DNA of 64,000 nucleotides, from contig SSBO01000002.1 in NCBI GenBank assembly GCA_005281725.1, positions 1,652,768 to 1,716,767 of the forward strand, written 5' to 3'. This DNA comes from Wuchereria bancrofti. Lineage: Eukaryota > Nematoda > Chromadorea > Rhabditida > Onchocercidae. The notes under the pieces were generated by a model. The model was not told the origin of the DNA, searched no databases, and saw only the letters and a program-made list of their open reading frames with translations. The first letter of the stretch is position 1. Every line of letters begins with the position of its first letter. Below are positions 49,877 to 63,905 of this stretch, in pieces. The position numbers were made by a program, and so were the translations under genes.

Positions 49877-51161
49877 CTGAAATTTCGAAGTAAGATATCA
49901 AATTTCACTGAGACCTGAAGTAAAAGAAACAAGGATGAAATCGAGAATACGTCAAAACATGAGAATATGCAAAAATGAGATAAACTTAAAAATATATGAA
50001 GATTTTATCGTATAACAAGATTAAAGTGTAGATAATATATTACGTAAATGTTTCCCGCCTAAACATGATACACGAAAAAGTATCTTTTTTCGCAAGATGA
50101 AAAAGAACAGTCATTGAACAGTTAATCACTGCGTGACAAATATTTGAATAATTAAACAAGAATAATAATAACATTCAGGATGACTACTAGTTAAACAACA
50201 AATAGCGTCGGTCATCTGACCAACAGAAGTAACATAATATTTACAGTAACACAAAATATTATCTACAGCTGTAGATTAATACTGCAATTAGTGAATAATC
50301 ATATTGGCGTAAAAAAGAGGAAAGCAACAGAGTACAAGTACCATTTATGTGTGCGCATAAAAAAAAGTGAATATCATAAGGATAAATGAAAGAGACAGCA
50401 ATATGTGTGTAGATTATTTTTATCAAATAAAAAATCATTTTATTACTTCTATCAAATATGAAAAAATAAATAAATAAAATAAGCAAGCCATTCAGTTCTT
50501 TTTCTCATTCCTAAACTAAATAATCCAGTTCAAGTTTAATTTATTTAGGAAATTTTAAATTTAAAAAAAAAAATTCTGCGTCATTTTCATAATTTAAATT
50601 TGTCCTCATCTTTTCGAAAGCCAATAATATGTAGGAGCATAAAAGCAGCATATGAACATCTTTCATATTTCATTCCAACTTTGTAACAGTTATTATTATT
50701 GATTGAGATAGAAGGGGAAAGAGAAAGGGGAAGGAGAGAATATGTAATTGTGTAACACTAATAGGATGAAATTTTGTAATGACTAAGTATGACCTTGTAG
50801 AAAATTTCATTTACTTTCATCTAATTACTTTGCTGTTTCCCTCTTCTTTTTTTTTGCTAGTGATAAATATTCGAGAAAAAGAAAAATCCAACTAATTTTT
50901 CAATTTCTTTCTTTTTATCCTAAAATATAATTACAATTTTTGTAATACTATTTTTGATTTGCATTTTGATTAAACTAATTAAACAACAAAAATTCTTCCA
51001 ATGAGAATGATATATTTATGTTAGAAAGATTTCTTCTTGTTATCATTATTGTTTTTTTTGTTGTTACTGCTATTATTATTATCATCAATTATTGACACAA
51101 TTATTGCTACTGTTATGGGTGTGTATGTGTTTATCGATTTGTTGACGCGAAAAAAAAAACG
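49877..51161. other. Divergent intergenic region klp-19 / fum-1
   Basis: 1.3 kb between genes transcribed away from each other, so it should carry both promoters. Features are a purine-rich stretch near 50710-50745 and an imperfect ATT/TTG repeat near 51040-51100. No gene or clear TATA element identified. Confidence 0.5.
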
Positions 51162-54100
51162 ATGCTGGCAAGGATTATATTGGTTGGTGGTGACCGTTTA
51201 AATTGCATTTATGGTTTAACTCGCGTTAGAAGTGCGTTAGCAGCTGTTCGAGCTGTTAATACAACGGTGAAACGAAATATGTCAACAGGAATTCGTAAGG
51301 AGCGTGACACGTTTGGTGAATTACAAGTACCAGCAGATCGTTATTATGGAGCACAAACTGCTAGGTTCGTTACTTTTATTAATTTCATAGTGTTATTATT
51401 TTTTTGTTTTTACAAATTTTGCTTCTATTCTTTGCTTTATTTGAATAAAAAGAGAATAAGAAGAAGGAGAAGAAAGAGATAAGTATAGGTGGTATGACTT
51501 ATATTGAAAAAAAAAGAGATAGGAACGCGAGAAAAATAGCTAATTTTTGTGGAGCTAATATAAGCCTTTTATTGGTTTAATGATAACTAAAGTAGCTAAG
51601 TAGTACTGTATAAATAATTTAAATCAAATACTGTTTAAATAATAGTTGCTTTAATGGTGAAGTGAAACGAAATAATGATTCTTTTAATTTGTCATAAATT
51701 GAGACAAATCTGATGAAAAGCGTTTTAAAACATGAGGAAAGGATGACATATCTCAAAATTTCATAGATATAATTGATAGTCGTACTGATTAAAGAGACTT
51801 TTAAATGAAATGAATTCAAAAAAGATTCAATTTTTTGAAGATTATTTCAAAAACAGTTAATTTTTAATTAGAAAGTGTGAACTTTATTTTTTCTCGGTTA
51901 CATTGTTGAGTGTTATTCTTATCATTTTTGACTAATTTAGAGACTCGAATGTACAAACGATTAATTTCAGATCAATGATGAATTTCAAAATTGGTGGTCC
52001 AGAAGAACGTATGCCATTACCAGTTATTCATGCATTCGGTATCTTAAAAAAAGCTGCTGCATTGGTTAACAAAGACTATGGCTTAGATCAAAAAATTGTG
52101 GACGCTATTGCAAAAGCTGCAGGTAAGCTTTATGTAAGCTTTATCAATTTGTATTTTTGTTCTCTAAATTCGTTTAATATTTCATAATAATTCAGTAAGC
52201 TCCAAATTAAAGAGTATCCAGATTATTCTTTTAGTCCATTTTGCATTGTTCCTTTATTATAACTACTTTAAATTATCAGTAGCATATATTATATTTTGTT
52301 CCATCATTTTTAGTTTTATATTAAAAAATGAAAAGCTAACTAGAAATTTGTCGTTATAGATTATATCGATTATACTTTTTTGTCTTAAATGACGGCAAAC
52401 TGTTTAAGTTTATTGAGATTATTAACTTTATTATCTCAAACAATTAGATAAAATTAACTTATTGAATTTTTGATTTGCCAAAGTTCCTTCTTGCTCTTTT
52501 CTTTCTTTTTCCTTTGTTCATTACATCTTCTTTGGATCTGCTAATGAAAATAGTAAAGGGGAAATTTTAATTTTATTTCGTCTGTTGATAAACTGTAGCG
52601 CTATTCAGTGAACCAATGAGAAATGATAAAGAAACAATTTTCAGTTTTTCTTTATTTGAACAGGAATGGTTATAGTGAAGAAAAAGTTCAGCATATAGGC
52701 ACATGTATGCATGAAGTGATCTGATTTTGGTTTTTTAAATAATTTACACTGATGAATGGAGTGCCACTGATCATTATGAATTTTTTTTTTTTTTTGCTAA
52801 ATGAAATTTCTTACAATAGTTTTTTTAGTGAGAACTGCCATTTTCCTGCTAGATCTTTCCCCTTTTTCGGAAACGCTTAAAAAAGAAAATAAACACTACT
52901 ACTCCATATCAAAATCATTAATTTCAGCGAAGTTACCAGTATAGTCCATTCAGTTGTTAAACTTATCAAGACTTGATTGTTTTTCAAGCTGTGCTTACTT
53001 ACTTTTTCTTCCTGTCGAATTGAATTATTCGTTGAATTATTGTAGATGAAGTCATTGCGGGCAAACTGGATGATCATTTTCCATTGGTGGTTTGGCAAAC
53101 CGGATCCGGTACACAATCGAACATGAACGTCAATGAAGTAATCTCGAATCGGGCAATTGAAATGTTGGGCGGTGAATTGGGATCCAAAAAGCCAGTGCAT
53201 CCTAATGATCATGTGAACATGTCGCAGTCATCGAATGATACTTATCCGACAGCAATGCACATCGCTGTGGCTAGGTTAATTATTTGTAGTTATGTTTGTA
53301 GTTTTTTTTAACCCATCTAGTTTCATTCCAAAGATATTAAAAAGCAACTGAATATATTTATTTGATAATTAGGTTCTGACAATTTTGTATTTTTAATTGT
53401 TTGATTATATATGGAATTTAACTTATTTAAAGGTGTTTGAAGTTTGGTTGCTTTTCAGAATTTCTCTCAAAGCTTATGTTCATGCCTTAGTTTCGATAAT
53501 ATTAACCTAGTGGTTAGATTCATTACTTACTAATGATTAAATCATGTCTTGAAATTTAATGATTGAAACTATGTATTTCCGCATTACAGATTTTCGTGCG
53601 TAGGATCTACTTCATTAGTCGATTGCAAACATTTCGATATTTGTATGATATCATTTTAGAGAGATAAATTCTCGTCTATTACCATCTCTACAACAGTTGC
53701 TTGATTCGCTGCGCCAAAAATCGAAGGAGTTTGAAAACATTATCAAAATTGGTCGTACACATACTCAGGATGCAGTACCACTTACGCTTGGCCAAGAATT
53801 TGGTGGTTATGCGCAACAGGTCTTTTTATTATTTGTGATAAATGTAATATTCATATGATGAATTCATTTCATTCAATGTTAAAGTAAAAAATGTTCCATA
53901 AAAGTAAAAGGATGTGAAATGCGTAGGTGGAAAATGGTATAGCACGCGTGAAGGATACGCTACCACGTTTGTACATGCTTGCTGCTGGTGGTACTGCTGT
54001 TGGAACTGGTCTTAATACACGAATTGGTTTCGCTGAAAAAATTGCAACGTATGGTTTTTTGTTTTCTTCAGTAAATTGAAACGAGTAATTAAGTAATTAG

Positions 54101-55622
54101 CAGACATCCGAAATCCATTTGAAATTGTGTCATATCTAACATAGAGTTTACGTGCTAAGTATGTCAATGTTATACTGTAGCCAGAAGTTGTATCGGAATT
54201 TTATAAATAATGTCATTAATTTCTTTGTTTTCTTTTGCAATTTTATGGTTATTCCTGTCATCAATCCAACAAGTTTTTTTTACCTTCTTTAAAAATCTAA
54301 TTTGAAATTTCAAAATCACATTTAATCTTTCATAGCTTTCAAAAGCATTTTAGGAAAATTGCTGAATTAACTGGTTTACCGTTCGTTACAGCTCCAAACA
54401 AATTTGAAGCATTAGCAGCCCATGATGCAATGGTAGAAGTAAGTTGTAATTCGATTTGAATCTATAAAATTAAAGCTATTTGTCGAAAATGAAGGCTGTT
54501 GATTATACGTTTTGAACGTGGAAGCCGTTTTTTAGCGGTCATCAGGATTGCTATTGGCATTTGCTAAAATACGGCTTTCATGTCTAATTTAATTAATTAA
54601 GGTCTACTAAGTGGGTCAAGGATTTCTATTTAAATTTCACCTGGTCTCAGCTATGCTGAAAATCGTATATCGCTACCGCTGATGCGAATATTTACAAAAA
54701 AAATTCAATGTTGCCATGTAGTTTAGCTAAAATTATGTAATGGAAGAATAACGTAAATAGACGAAATTGAATTGGAATTATTTTGAAGGTGCATGGTTCT
54801 TTGAACACTGTAGCGGCAAGTTTGATGAAAATTGCAAATGATATACGTTTTCTTGGCTCTGGTCCACGTTGTGGGCTTGGGGAGTTATCATTGCCTGAAA
54901 ACGAGCCTGGAAGTTCCATCATGCCAGGTAAGGTGAACCCTACACAGTGCGAAGCGGTTACCATGGTTGCTGCTCAAGTTTTCGGTAATCAGGTATGTAT
55001 CTTTGCTTAATTAGCTGTCAGTGATTTAAGGATTATGGTTTTTCAAAAATTCCTTCGATGGTATAATAAATTCTAGGTTGCTGTTACCGTTGGTGGTTCA
55101 AATGGACACTTTGAATTGAATGTATTCAAACCAATGATTGTTCGCAATGTTCTTCAATCAGTTCGACTCATTGCTGATGCATCTGTATCATTTACAGTTA
55201 ACTGTGTTGACGGCATTAAAGCAAATAAGGTTGAAAGGCTTTTATACTTTCTGTTTTTGAGTATTTACTTATTTAATGATTTAATGAAAGATTATTCGAG
55301 CTAATACTACATTCGACTTGTTTTAATAACTTCTAAAGTTACTTGTTTAAGTGTTGTGAAGTAAAGAGTAACGATTGATTGATATTATTTGCTTTTAAAA
55401 TATTGTTTGCTGCAGGAGAATATTGCAAAAATTTTGCGTGAATCGTTGATGTTGGTAACAGCGCTGAATCCTCATATCGGTTATGACAATGCTGCTAAAA
55501 TCGCCAAAACAGCTCATAAAAATGGAACTACTCTAAAGGAAGAAGCTATAAAATTGGGAATTTTGACCGCTGAGCAGTTTGATGAATGGGTACGACCGGA
55601 GAAAATGTTAGCACCCAAATAA
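51162..55622 (+). CDS. fum-1: Fumarate hydratase, class II, mitochondrial
   Basis: Reversible hydration of fumarate to L-malate in the TCA cycle; a homotetramer. Nine exons in phase encode 504 residues: 51162-51364, 51971-52122, 53046-53274, 53660-53819, 53927-54048, 54354-54438, 54789-54992, 55077-55229, 55416-55622. Family landmarks are [73 protein letters not shown] and the fumarase signature [13 protein letters not shown] (about 358-370) with its catalytic Ser loop. The first roughly 40 residues are Arg-rich without acids until Asp11, like a mitochondrial presequence. A second in-frame ATG (51279, residue 40) just before the core could start a cytosolic form, as in other fumarases. Confidence 0.98.
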
Positions 55623-55698
55623 GATATTAAACATAAAAAATATTCCCTGCTAGTTATGGAGATTTGACTTGAAACGATGACCACTTATCTTTTTTTTT

Positions 55699-55704
55699 AA
55701 TAAA
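55699..55704 (+). promoter_or_regulatory. Polyadenylation signal of fum-1
   Basis: AATAAA 77 bases after the fum-1 stop codon, following a T-run. Confidence 0.5.
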
Positions 55705-58625
55705 AATTGGTTGTTTATTTTTTCTAAAGACTAGCATTATTTATTACAATTTTCGGAATTCTCTTCAACTTCATGAAATTTTTACGGTGCAGAAATTTTA
55801 GAGAAATTATTTGAGTTCCATTTTTTAATTCCATTAAATCTAATTTTTATTTATTAAGTTCTTTTTGGGATGAATTGTTTTTCCTTATAATATGTACAGA
55901 TTATATTTGTATAGAAAGGTTATATCCTCAACGATATATCATACTGCTTGTAGTATGTGATTTATGCTATATGCATCTCTTTTTGTTCATCATTATTCCA
56001 ATTGTTCTGCCGAAATGGCATTTAACTTATTGTTCAAGGTTATTGGTTTATTCTAATAGTAAAAGTTTTCGTCTTTCAAAACTATTTATCAACTGTAAAT
56101 CAGTTGAACCGAGAGCAAGTCTTCAGTGATAATTACATGTTGCAAGTTAGGCGTAAGAGAAGAAATAAAGTTTGCTCAAAATCTAAAGCTTACTACTTGA
56201 CAGCACAAGTTAAAATGATGTGTCAATTTATCCAATTGCTGGTCATTATATATTTTTTTTTGTAACGAAATAAAAAACATAATCATCAATATGCGCCAAG
56301 AACAAATCGTAGTGAATATAAGTTTATCTTATTACTATTGGAAAATACCAACATCACTAAATCTATTTATTATGATAATAAATTTATAATTTTTCAAGTT
56401 ATCACAAAAAATTATGATTTATGTTATCATTACAACTGATATGGATGTTTACATCAGTATAATTGTTGCTTTTAAATTGGAGATATTTTAAATGTAGCAA
56501 ACAAAATTGTTTAAAGTTAATTGAAACAAAAACTTTCACATCAAATGTTGTATTTCCCCCGAACATTTGTAATTCATTAATTTAAAACGAACAGTCACAT
56601 AGTTGATGAACGATGAATGTAGCAATCAATCGATCAACTAAGACCTCTATAAGATTAACAAACAATTACCGCAATTTATCTATCAACAATATTAGCTGAT
56701 AAATGATTAAACAATCAAATAATCAATGCATGTAATTAATGAATGGTATAAATCAATCAATTTGTATAGTTATTTTTCAAAGAAAAAATGATATAAATAT
56801 GATAAAATTTCCCAGAAGTGTTGTCATATAAGTAAAGTACAGCTTTAATGTTTTACCAAAATGATTCAAATAACGAATATATTGAAGGAAATTAGGTAAA
56901 AATCGGAAATGAAATTTAAAATCCAATTCATTTTTAAATGAAGTTTAATATTAATTCTAAAAAAAATTGATGATGGACTATATGCTAGTATCATGGTTGT
57001 ATTTTATACTTATTTCATAGTAATATTAATATAGAGATATATTGTTGAATACTTAAAAAATAAAAATAAAAAATTTTTAACAATAAAATAATAAAATTTC
57101 GGAGTAATTTAAATAAAGTAAAATATGGATGAAGTATATTTTTTGGTAATCCATAAATATTTTTATCACTTGTAATCACTTTTTATCAGTACTTACTGAG
57201 TAATAATTTGCTAAGGAAATTTAATCATTCAAAATATTAACATTTTATATTGGAGAAACTTTTTTTCTTCTTTTAAATTATCAAATCTTTTTATAAGTTG
57301 TTTCAACAAGTTATATCTTATCCATACTATTCATAAAATATTTCTTATCATTCTTCTTTCCCTTATCAGTACTTTTCAAAATGATAACCTTCCTATTATA
57401 ATGTTTGAAATGTTGTAAAAATGTTTCAAAATGTATCCAATTGAGCATTACATCAAATTGTAAAATTCACGTGTGAATCATGTTTGAGGAATTAATTTCA
57501 TTTATTGATTTGTTAGAATTGTATATAAAACTAAAAAAAGAAAAAAAAAATTGATGGAAATAATTCAATTATTGATTTCCCATCTGTATGTTTATCATAT
57601 CTATTATAAGAAATAAATTCATAACTTGAATATTATATATAATATAATGAGCATAATTTATTAAATTTTTTTTTTTTTAAATATACCATTATAATTCATT
57701 TCAATAACAAATTATTTGATGTCTACCTGATGAAAATTCAATTTGCCAAAATTTTCAAGGGATTTTTCAAAAAGTACAACAATCATAAATCATCGGCAAA
57801 TATTAAATCACAATTTACAAGTAGGTCATCGACATTCTCGGGCTATTAACCATTTCCTCTTATTCACTATTATAATGTTAAAAAAAAAAAAGAAAAAAAA
57901 AATGAAAAATTAGGAAAAATGAAATAGTACACATACATGCAAACGACGATTGCATAGACGGATAGAAAATATTATTATTATTTCTTGCCTTTTCATTTCT
58001 TCATTTCTAATCCTATCTATTATATACATAAATTTATATGTATATATAATATTAATTTTCTTTTGCTATTATTTTAAAAAAAGAAAAATTTTTTTACAAA
58101 AAAAAAATGATTCTTTTTCATTTTAGAATTGAAACTATAATAACAATAAATGAAATATAATATTTTTGACTAACATGAGCAAAAATTAACGAGCTAATTT
58201 TCATTTCAAAACGGAAAATGCTTTTTTTTTTTTGTTGTTGTTGTTAAACTTTTCTTTCCTCTTTTTCTTGATGAAAAATGAAATCAAACTATAAACTTCA
58301 GATTTGTTCGTTTTTTTTCTCTTTCTTTTTTCAATGTACGATTTTAAAGGAGAAAAATAAAAAAATAATTTTTTTTTTCACTTATTTTTTATTTTTAAAA
58401 CAACGGTTAATTTCAATTCCGAATTTTTTCTTTTGGTAAAAAAAAATTGAACATTGAATGTTAATTTGTTATGCATTATTTTACAAGTGGAAAAGAGGAA
58501 AAAACTTTCCTTCACTTTCTTTTCATTGAAATAATAGCATTAATATAATTTGGTTTTGTAAAAAAAAAAAGAAAAAATCATATTGTATAAATGTATTCGA
58601 AAAATCTTTCGAAAACGAAGTTAAT

Positions 58626-58660
58626 CCATTGATTGATTAATTGATTGATTGATCGATTGT
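58626..58660. repeat. ATTG tetranucleotide repeat
   Basis: About seven ATTG/ATTA/ATCG units in tandem, followed by the palindromic ATGCATGCAT. Confidence 0.7.
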
Positions 58661-59397
58661 CGACATGCATGCATCACTGATCAAATATTATTTAATTTAC
58701 TATAAATTAATGTATGCATATTATTGTAAAGTTATTCATCCGATATTAACAATCTCCTACCAGAATGATTGGAAAAATAAAATAAAACATTTAAAAAAAG
58801 TACATTAGTCATATCTAAAATATTGATTTAAATAATGCTAAATGATATATTTTATAGAATTAAAGTAAATATCTTTTTTTTTCTTTGGAATAATTTAAAT
58901 TGTCTGATGCCAAATTTGATTAAATACAGTTGATAAGATTATTAAGTGTTCAAAAAAAAACAAAAAACAAAAAAACAAAGAAATGAAATGTTATAAAAGT
59001 GTGCTTAAATAAAAGGGTATAAAATGAACAACTTTATTTATTAATGAATAACCAAATAATTCCTTGCATTTTTTTTAAAAAAAAAAGTACCACTTACATT
59101 TAAAAAATGCATATATTATTGAATAATACAATAAATGTTTTAAAAAAAATGCAATATTTACATTTTCTTTAGTAATTAATTTTTTGCTCTTTTAAAATTA
59201 AACAATTTTCAAATAGCTTTCAATGAAAACGGAAAGATTTATATATTATATAAATTTATTTCTTCAATGAATATTCACAATAGTTGATTGTTTAATAGCT
59301 CTTTTATTTTACTTTTTCTAAAACTTTTTTTTTTATTATAACATAAATCAATCCATTAGCAGAATATAGATGTCATAGCATTAAATATTACATATAC

Positions 59398-59425
59398 ATG
59401 TGTGTGTATGTGTGTGTAGTGTATG
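59398..59425. repeat. TG dinucleotide repeat
   Basis: Interrupted (TG)n with TATG units. Confidence 0.8.
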
Positions 59426-59733
59426 TCCATTAATATATATCTATTAATGTTACAGCATTAGTCATTCTAACTAGTACGAGCGCAAATATTAGAATTGTTG
59501 CATTCATTTGTAACTATAAAATAAATAATTTAATGAAATGATTTCAGAAAATATATGCACCTAAATTGAAATTTAAATGGAAATTTTGAAAAAATATGAA
59601 GATGAATTTAATTTGTATATAATAATTATATCTACCTTGATCGTTTCCGCCATATTTCTCCTTTTGTCCTTTTCATTTTTTTTATTTAATGATATTATTC
59701 ACATACAAACAACGCATATATAGCAATTTATAC

Positions 59734-59789
59734 GTACACACACACACACAGACACACACACATACACGTATACACACATGTACACACAT
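59734..59789. repeat. CA dinucleotide repeat
   Basis: (CA)n interrupted by GA, TA and CG steps over about 55 bases. Confidence 0.85.
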
Positions 59790-59880
59790 ATAATATGTAT
59801 GGAAGTATATTATTACATAAACATTTTTCACAGCTATTCTTTAAAAGTGCAAATAGAAAATGTACCAAATATATTATAGA

Positions 59881-59950
59881 GAGACAGACATACACGTGCG
59901 CACACAGACACACATACATACATATGTATGATACATACGCACACATATGC
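59881..59950. repeat. CA/CATA-rich repeat
   Basis: Second interrupted CA tract with CATA units about 100 bases from the first; a short (GATG)n follows at 59985-60008. Confidence 0.8.
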
Positions 59951-59984
59951 AGATGAATGGTTTAGAAAAAAAGCTAAAGAGTGG

Positions 59985-60008
59985 TAGATGGATGGATGGA
60001 TGGATGGG
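59985..60008. repeat. GATG tetranucleotide repeat
   Basis: Five consecutive GATG units. Confidence 0.85.
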
Positions 60009-60559
60009 AAATCAATAAATGTTGAAGGTTTCCAGATGTGAAGCACTACATTTTTGCACTATTACATACTTCGTCACAATTTCACAAAATTCTTAATTTA
60101 TTTCAACGACAATATTTCTTTTATAATTAAAAGAATTTTCATGTTATTTATAAATAATATTAAAGTTCATTTTATTATACACAAATCAATTAACCAATCA
60201 AACAGTCGAATTAGTCAATCAATATATATCGTGATAAAACCGCAATAAATTCATTCATCTTTTCCCTCTCACATTGAAAATGTATCATTTCTCTTTCTTT
60301 TTTTTGCATAATTATAGATATATCATCGTAACAAAACAAAACCATCGTAGCATTTCATCACATTTCTTTTTTTGTCTGCGTTTGGATTGAATGACGGAAA
60401 TTAAATTGGGGAGGAATGTGTGGGATGTTTTATAGGAAATTTATGGATTGTTATTACTTTTTTTTGATAAGTTGTATGCAATTTGTTATCAAATACTTGT
60501 TTTTTATTATGTGTACATGTATTTAATATAATGTGTTATAATTAAAGTGAGATATCAAA

Positions 60560-63500
60560 ATGATGGCAGATGCAGCAACAGCTCATGTGTTATTTGATGA
60601 ATTTGGGCAACCGTTTCTACTGCTACGTGATCAGGAGAAACAAAAACGTTTGACCGGTACTGAAGCATTAAAGGTAATTGAAAGGATAATGTCATATTTT
60701 TATGTTTATGTTTTTTGAAACGATAATGTAAAAAATTTTTTCCGTAACATTTATGTTGTTTTGTTAGTTTAATAATAAGGTTTAAGTTTTTGACGCAGAT
60801 AGTACATAAAAACAAATTCATATCAAATATGGTGCTTAAAATATTGTATTTATTGGAATGCTGCAAATAAGGTATTTGACGTATGTAGGTGTATATTACA
60901 AATACAGGGTCTTGTGTAATTCCTATGTAATTTTTATGTAATGATGCCAGTAAATCTGAGTGGATTATTATTGCGAATACCTTTATCATTTCTATGGGCA
61001 TGAAAGAAGTTGAACTGATTTAAATATTTTTCTTAGATGGAATAGAACATTACTTTTTAATCATTTTAGAGTCATATTTTGGCTGCACGTGCGGTAGTAA
61101 GTACACTGAAATCGTCTTTGGGACCTCTTGGTATGGATAAAATGCTTGTTTCTGGCGATGGCGACGTGACAATTACGAATGATGGTGCAACGATTATGGA
61201 AAAGATGGATGTTGAGCATCATGTAGCCCGCCTTATGGTTGAATTGTCGAAAAGTCAGGATGACGAGATAGGCGATGGTACGACGGGTGTCGTAGGTAGC
61301 GTTTAAATTTACCTTTCCAATACTAGTAGTGAAGTGTGCGAAAGCAAGATTGTGATCAGAATGTTTAAACTATGGTTTTTAATGAGATGAGTGACAAATA
61401 TATGAATAAAGGTGTTTGTTTTCTATTGTCCTTTGTTGAATTTTATGTATTAATTAGTAATGGAAGGACTTTTCGGTTCTGTACTGTTGAAGTCTTCAGA
61501 TAATTTTCTCATTAAGCAGTATGTTAGTCTATTCATTATAATGTTGCAGTCTTGGCTGGTGCGCTACTGGAACAAGCGGAAGATTTACTTGATAAAGGCA
61601 TCCATCCGATTAAAATAGCAGATGGATTTGATCTGGCATGCAAAAAGGCGTTGGCGACATTAGAAAATGTTGCGCATTCTTTTCCCATACATAATCGTGA
61701 ACTGCTGATTGAATCAGCTGTTACTGCTTTGGGTTCAAAAATGTAAATTTAATGTCTTAATTTTTCTTCATTTCGTATGCTTACAGCTTAGAAATCTTGA
61801 AGTGATATTTTATCTTATTTTGCAATGTACATGAAATATTTCAAGTGCGAAGGGTCAATTTTTTTTTCCTTTTCCCCTCAAAAATTTATATTGTTTCTTT
61901 TGTTGGATATCCAGATCTCAGTGACAGTATTTTGGTTTCAGCGTCAATCGTTGCATGCGACGACTCGCGGAAATCGCTGTAGATGCTGTATTGTCAGTAG
62001 CAGATTTGGAAACGAAAGATGTCGATTTTGAACTGATCAAAATTGAAGGAAAAGTGGGAGGCCGATTGGAAGATACATGCCTGGTAAAGGGAGTTGTTAT
62101 CGATAAGACGATGAGCCATCCTCAAATGCCAAAGGTTGCTGTATGCACAAATATATCATTTTTTAGTTGTTCACTGATGTTAATAGTGGATTTTTCATAT
62201 TTTCATTATGGTATCAATCATTGCAGGAATTAACTGATGTGAAAATTGCAATACTTACTTGTCCATTTGAACCACCGAAACCGAAAACAAAACATAAGCT
62301 TGACATTACTTCAACTAAAGATTTCCAAAATTTGCGAGAATATGAGCGAGTAACTTTCGAAAAAATGATCGAACAGGTCATGCTTTGGACATACATTTGA
62401 TTTTTCTTTTTCGTTTTTTCCTTTTTTACTAAGAAGAGCATATTTTTTACCAGGTAACAGTCAGTTGATTTAAATTTGCTCGAGATTTCCAGCCTTTTTT
62501 CCTTTTTTCAGTTGATCATCACAGTATTATAACTTTTTGTTTGAACTTCAGGTCAAGGATAGTGGCGCTACTTTAGCAATTTGTCAGTGGGGCTTCGATG
62601 ATGAGGCCAATCATCTTCTACTTGCTCATAATCTCCCAGCAGTTCGTTGGGTTGGTGGACCTGAAATTGAATTAATTGCGATTGCAACTGATGGTCGTAT
62701 TGTTCCACGTTTTGCTGAACTTAAACCTGAAAAATTGGGAAAAGCTGGAAGAGTTCGCGAGATGTCATTCGGAACTGCTAAGGTAAATTTTTTTTGTATT
62801 GTTTTGTCATTCACAATGAATAGGCGACTGAAATTGGGATTAGAATTACACTCATTGTGTATGCATTGCCAGTGATACCAGTAGCGCTTGCGTGCTAATG
62901 ATAAGCAGGTGTCGTAATCTTCTAACGGCTGTAGAATAGAACTGGATAAAAAGTAAAATTAAAAGCAAATAGTAATAAAAGGTATCTTTATTTTGTCACT
63001 ACAGTTTCTGTGTTTGAAACGTTTACCTTGATAATAAGTTTTACAGTTGTTGAATAATGGTTAGCCAGAGATAATATTTATTACAGGATCGTATGCTTTG
63101 TATCGAAGAATGCCCGAATAATCGTGCTGTAACGGTGTTTATTCGAGGTGGCAACAAATTGATGATTGAGGAATCGAAGCGTTGTTTGCACGATGCTCTT
63201 TGCGTTGTTCGCAATTTGATCAAAGATAACCGAATTGTTTATGGTGGTGGTGCAGCAGAAATCTCTTGTTCACTTGCTGTTGCAGAAGAAGCAGATAAAG
63301 TAATTCTGTTGTAGTTGAAACCGTCCAGAAATGTTTTTCCGTTTATTCTTTCTTCATTTTTCAAAATTTAAAATGCTGTCAGTTTATTTACGAAATTGAT
63401 GTAATATTTAGATTGAGGGTATTGAGCAGTATGCTTTTCGCGCTTTTGCGGATGCCTTGGAAAGTATTCCTATGGCATTGGCTGAAAATTCGGGCCTTTC

Positions 63501-63905
63501 TTCAATCGGTACAGTAACAGATCTGAAGGCAAAGCAGATCCAGCAGTCTAATCCAAAATTGGGCGTTGATTGTCTCGCTGTTGGCACAAACGGTTAGTTA
63601 CTGATCAAAGCAATTTTTTTTTAAATCAGTTATTTAATAAAAATAGAGTGCTCAGATCAGGAGTTTAGTCCCTGAAATTACTACTGCTATTGAAATGCGC
63701 GCTTGTTCATAAGTCACTGTTCTTGATGTTATCAACTTTAGCATTTCATTAACAGAAAGTCTTCTCTCTTGTATTAACTTGAGAAAAAAAAGCTTTTATA
63801 TTATGCAGACAAAAGAGTATTCATATTCGTTTTTCAGATATGGAAGAACAAAAGGTAATGGAGACATTATTGTCGAAAAAAGCACAAATATCTCTTGCAA
63901 CTCAG
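60560..63905 (+). CDS. cct-5: T-complex protein 1 subunit epsilon (CCT5), 3' end outside the window
   Basis: Subunit of the cytosolic CCT/TRiC chaperonin that folds actin and tubulin using ATP. Nine exons in phase are visible: 60560-60673, 61070-61295, 61550-61742, 61942-62134, 62227-62376, 62552-62782, 63087-63299, 63412-63592, 63838-63905, giving 523 residues. The family's C-terminal 20-25 residues and the stop must lie beyond position 64000; the last 95 bases look like intron. Chaperonin landmarks are [22 protein letters not shown], the catalytic [18 protein letters not shown] and YGGGAAE. Epsilon-specific features are the N-terminal [27 protein letters not shown] and [13 protein letters not shown]. 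The first ATG (MMADAA) agrees with the family start, and no TTTCAG acceptor is close upstream. Confidence 0.97.

Larger units (their letters stand above)
55623..60559. other. Large AT-rich intergenic region with microsatellites
   Basis: 4.9 kb between fum-1 and cct-5, both on the plus strand. It consists largely of A/T runs, with simple repeats at 58626-58660, 59398-59425, 59734-59789, 59881-59950 and 59985-60008. The open frame 55875-56129 (plus) is hydrophobic, and I see no splice or family support for it. No RNA gene seen. Confidence 0.6.

Noticed and set aside
55875..56129. 84-residue hydrophobic plus-strand frame after fum-1
   Set aside because: No start context, splice evidence or family similarity; composition typical of random AT-rich frames.
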